Source of the DNA: Takakia lepidozioides
Lineage: Eukaryota > Streptophyta > Takakiopsida > Takakiales > Takakiaceae
Assembly (NCBI GenBank): GCA_030704615.1
Contig: CM060731.1
Location: 15,128,001 to 15,192,000 of the forward strand
Length of the DNA stretch: 64,000 nucleotides
Direction: 5' to 3'
The notes beneath the pieces were generated by a model that worked only from the letters and a program-made list of their open reading frames with translations, was not told the DNA's origin and did not search any database. How positions within the stretch are numbered: position 1 is the stretch's first letter; every line of letters starts with the position of its first letter. Below are positions 60,929 through 64,000 of the stretch, piece by piece. A program made the position numbers and the translations under genes.

Positions 60929-62010
60929 GCTTGTCTATGGTGCAGGAGTACTTCTGAGAGGAACGGAACGCCTCCACCAATTTCAATCCCGCGTCATAAG
61001 TTGTCAGCAGGTAGGGCCGTCCTGTGGGTGATCCCAGCTCCGAGGGGACGCTGGAGCCCGAGAGCCATTTTTGCGAAACTCCATCATACTGCAAGTCGGG
61101 AACGTCAGAAAACCTCAACACAGGGAGCACTTGAACGAAAAACATTTTCTTGGATACTGACTGATGAATCCGAGATCCAAAATAGACAGCAGTTTCCGAA
61201 GATAAATCGAACAGGGGGAGGGAAGTGGCGAAAATCTCCCTGATTTTGTTGAGAATAAGCTCCAGCTTCTTCCCCGGAGCTAGGGAGAGAACATCCTTCT
61301 TTGTAATCCAAGCGGAGACAATTTTATTACTCCCTGAGATAAGAATAGAGGTTGCGCCTTCCGGAAACCCAAAAATGATGGGCGAGATGTTGATAGCCAC
61401 TGACTGGCCTCCCACCAAGTGAGAGGCATCCGGCAGGGCAACGTCTGCGAAGGATCTGAGTTGAAGAAAAAAGGAAGCCAAATTTCCCTTTCCCCCCTGA
61501 GCGGCCAACGGAAAGATGGCTGGGATATCGGCAGAGATCGGAGGAGGTCCCTGAGAGGGCGAAGATAGCAGGAACACCCTCGGGCTGATGGAGGAAGGAG
61601 AGAGGTCAATCCTTGCCCTCTTAGCCTGGGGCTGGGCTGGCAGAGTAACATCAACTCTCTTCAGGGACGACCCTCCTCGTAACCCCTGCATGTCTCGGGC
61701 ACCTGGAGCATCCATGAAATGAACAACGTTAGCTTTGGCCTTTAATAAAACCGGGCAATTCGATTTAACGTGGCCCTCAGCATTGCAGTGAAAACAGATG
61801 ACTGGAAGGACGATCTCTTGAACTTTAACTGTGACAAACGAGTTATCAAGAGTAGGGAGTTTAATAGAATTTGCAATGGGGGCAGCTTTAGGCATCATGA
61901 CCACTAGATGTGGTACTCCACCATCTCTGTGGGCTTCATAAGCATGCATATCGTTAGCACGGGAGACTGCATCCTCCTCCATGTAATCGTACACATTAGT
62001 ACACAAGTAT
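60929..62010 (-). pseudogene. LINE ORF1, N-terminal part with CCHC knuckle
   Basis: The frame from 62006 reads through to the insertion point. It contains a gag-like ORF1 zinc knuckle CFHCNAEGHVKSNC (CX2CX4HX4C), then a proline/serine-rich region and SLAPGKKLELILNKIREIF. ORF1 of complete plant L1 elements is usually longer at the N-terminus, so the LINE is probably 5'-truncated near 62010. The rest of ORF1 is at 46044-45513. Confidence 0.8.
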
Positions 62011-62439
62011 AATTATATTACTAACCGTGGTTTCTCTTATTAAAAAAAATAAACCATGTGAAAAACGTACTTGAAGTTATTGGAACTACTTAAAACCCTG
62101 ATAGTGCCATGAGACTTCCCAAAAAATAAGGAAAAATCGGTTTACACGAGCAAAACTTACATGATGTAATGACGGTCATTCTGGATCTATCTGTATAGGA
62201 AAAATAAAAAGAAAAAGGCTCTGCCCACGAAACTTCAAAGGTTTTGAAAAATAAATCACTTGTGCTCACCATAGCGTACCTTTGGAATAGTTTCACTGAT
62301 TCTCGATTCGTCTAGTCTAAGAATATATCAAATGTTCCTTTGTGCTCCCTAACCTCCATATTTGATAGGATTGTGGGGTCGGAAATTACCCGACAAGGCA
62401 CATTGCGACCTTAGGACAAGAGAATCGAGATAGGGACAG
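62011..62439. other. No gene seen
   Basis: AT-rich sequence between the LINE 5' boundary and the 66-bp repeat array. No feature recognised. Confidence 0.4.
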
Positions 62440-62462
62440 GTTTTTTTTCGGCCCTGGTGTCA

Positions 62463-62910
62463 AAGGTCTCCAAGACCATATGAAGAGAAATAGTGGGGTT
62501 GGCAACAGTGTGTTTACGCCAATTCCGGTAGGTCTCCAAGACTATGACAAGAGAAATAGTGGGGTTGGCAACAACTGTTTACGCCAATTCCGGTAGGTCT
62601 CCAATACTATGAGAAGAGAAATAGTGGGGTTGGCAACAATGTGTTTACGCCAATCCCGGTAGGTCTCCAAGACTGTGACAAGAGAAATAGTGGGGTTGGC
62701 GCCAATTCCGGTAGGTCTCCAAGACTGTGACAAGAGAAATAGTGGGGTTGGCAACAGTGTGTTTACGCCAATTCCGGTAGGTCTCCAATATTATGACAAG
62801 AGAAATAGTGAGGTTGGCAACAATGTGTTTACGCCAATTCCGGTAGGTCTCCAAGACTATGAGAAGAGAACTAGGTAGTGGGGTTGGCAACAATGTGTTT
62901 ACGCCAATAT
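62463..62910. repeat. 66-bp tandem repeat array, about seven units
   Basis: Unit: AGGTCTCCAAGACTATGACA, AGAGAAATAGTGGGGTTGGC, AACAATGTGTTTACGCC, AATTCCGGT. One unit near 62700 is shortened by about 13 bases, and the last is altered (AACTAGGTAGTGG). Because 66 is a multiple of three, both strands show 22-aa repeat frames (plus: PVGLQDYDKRNS; minus: LETYRNWRKH). Confidence 0.92.
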
Positions 62911-63468
62911 GGGGTCTGCGAAGGTGGAAGTACCAAATTGGCAGCCTCTGAAGGATGGGCTTGGATTAACTTAGTGAAGAATGTTGTATGCATGGAGTGA
63001 GGTATCTGAAACGATCACAAAGAGTAGTACATAAGAGTGATTAGTATCTAGTAAGTAGTTAGTAGACCACTGCTGTACATCTGAAAGCATCAACATCATT
63101 GGATGAAAAACATGTGGGGATGCACAGAAGACAGCTGTAGGGAGGTCTCACGCGTGTGAGGAGAGCAGGCTTTTTCCCACTTGGCACTGTCCTGCTTGTC
63201 ATGTATTCAAACTATCACGGCCTCTCTTACTTAACTCGTCTGCGCTGCTCCATCGCGCACCTCGCACTTGCCCGCGCTCTCTCACTCTTTCTTGCTGCAC
63301 TCTCTCTACTTCTTTCTGCTCTGCTTTCTTGTTTCCTTTCTTTGTCGGCCCCTCCACCGGCTTCCAGCTTACCATCTCTCTCTGTCTTTCCCTGTCAAAT
63401 TTTGAGTGCGGGAGGTCCTGCCTATCTGCAGTTTTGGGAGACAATCAATCTCGCTTCTGCTAGCAGTC
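62911..63468. promoter_or_regulatory. Upstream region of second XTH
   Basis: No gene. The last 250 bp (about 63215-63400) are strongly CT-rich (CTCTCTACTTCTTTCTGCTC), typical of a plant 5' UTR or core promoter. Confidence 0.4.
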
Positions 63469-64000
63469 ATGGGCCTCGAAGGCTGCGAGCGGGGTATGGC
63501 TTGGGGAGGGAAGTGGTTCGTAATGCTCACTTGTATGGTCGCAGCATGTCTTGTCATGGAGGTTGGTGGAGGGCCACTGCCTGTTAGCAGTACGGTTCCC
63601 TTCACAGAGAACTACTTCACCACAGCGGACGCCACTCATGCTAAAATCTTAAACAATGGGCAGCAAGTACAGCTTGTTCTTGATATTTATTCAGGTAATC
63701 TCCTGCGATGTGTTTTTCCATGTGGTTGGTAAGTGCAAGATTTTGCAATAGACCGTGATGGATCATCTCGAGATGAGTGGGAGTTTCCATGGAAAGATCA
63801 TTTTGTGACAGAGCGAAAAGGTTTGTATGGTATGTACTGATGTTGCTATTCAAATCATCAGCACATTCGTGACTAACAACTTTTGGTAACATATGCGACG
63901 GTGGTTTGTTTGTCGCAGCTTCATCGTTTTCATCAAAGAACTTTTATCTGTTTGGGAATATCGGCATGGGGATCAAGCTGGTTCCTGGCAACTCGTCGGG
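63469..64000 (+). CDS. XTH: Second XTH gene, 5' part only (runs off window)
   Basis: Exon 1 63469-63694 and exon 2 from 63919 to the window end, joined in phase 1 exactly as in the XTH at 9138. It encodes a hydrophobic signal region (GKWFVMLTCMVAACLVMEVG), then FTENYFTTADATHAKILNNG, QQVQLVLDIYSG and SSKNFYLFGNIGMGIKLVPG. The start could instead be the inner Met at 63496, which gives a more compact signal peptide. The catalytic exon lies beyond 64000. It shares family and strand with the XTH at 9138 but is only moderately similar, so the duplication is old. Confidence 0.88.

Noticed and set aside
42060-62030. Target duplication for the L1-type LINE (ATACTT-like match on both sides)
   Set aside because: The match is short and AT-rich on both flanks, so I could not distinguish it from chance.
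62463-62910. CRISPR-like array
   Set aside because: Units are contiguous 66-bp tandem repeats without unique spacers, in a eukaryotic genome.

Overview
This is nuclear DNA of a eukaryote, almost certainly a seedless land plant (moss, lycophyte or fern grade). Genes are split by GT-AG introns. Plant-specific families are present: MGDG synthase and two XTH cell-wall enzymes. A gene for the ciliary protein IFT38/CLUAP1 implies a lineage with, or recently with, flagellated sperm. I cannot name the species.

Layout. 1-1020: 5' (endonuclease) part of a LINE, minus strand. 1521-4258: six exons of MGDG synthase (minus), back to back with an intronless USE1 SNARE gene (5285-6004, plus). 9138-11348: complete four-exon XTH gene. 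11817-13175: long imperfect inverted repeat. 13360-15690: 3' half of a LINE. 17328-19612: unrecognised Ser/Pro-rich gene model. 20604-24046: IFT38 exons (minus) with an in-frame TGA. 24459-24710: orphan coiled-coil exon. 24985-26930: degenerate tandem array with retroposon-like pieces. 26930-30952: AT-rich, no gene. 30953-62010: nested transposons. 62440-62910: 66-bp tandem repeats. 63469-64000: start of a second XTH gene.

The most unusual content is two long, closely related elements in the same orientation (30953-40540 and 46562-60928). Read on the minus strand, each encodes a Ty3/gypsy-like gag with zinc knuckles, an aspartic protease, a cytosine-C5 DNA methyltransferase of DNMT3-like layout, a short scar where reverse transcriptase and RNase H should be, a gypsy integrase, and a C-terminal PHD finger. 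Both copies share the RT/RNase H scar. Both begin TGTC and end GACA. They are bounded by different 4-bp target duplications (CTTT; GCTT for the composite containing copy 2). Their two ends are not copies of each other, so I see no LTRs. A 515-bp element at 46045-46559 consists of just the two ends joined. This looks less like ordinary LTR retrotransposition and more like a gypsy-derived element mobilised as DNA (compare Ginger transposons), carrying a chromatin writer (methyltransferase) and reader (PHD).

Nesting order: an L1-type LINE (42080-46044 plus 60929-62010) is interrupted inside ORF1 by the composite 46045-60928. Copy 2 is interrupted by a CACTA transposon (54467-58326) with CAC duplications. 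The CACTA carries a tRNA-derived SINE (57641-57865). Both methyltransferase copies carry nonsense or frameshift changes, so neither looks functional as it stands.
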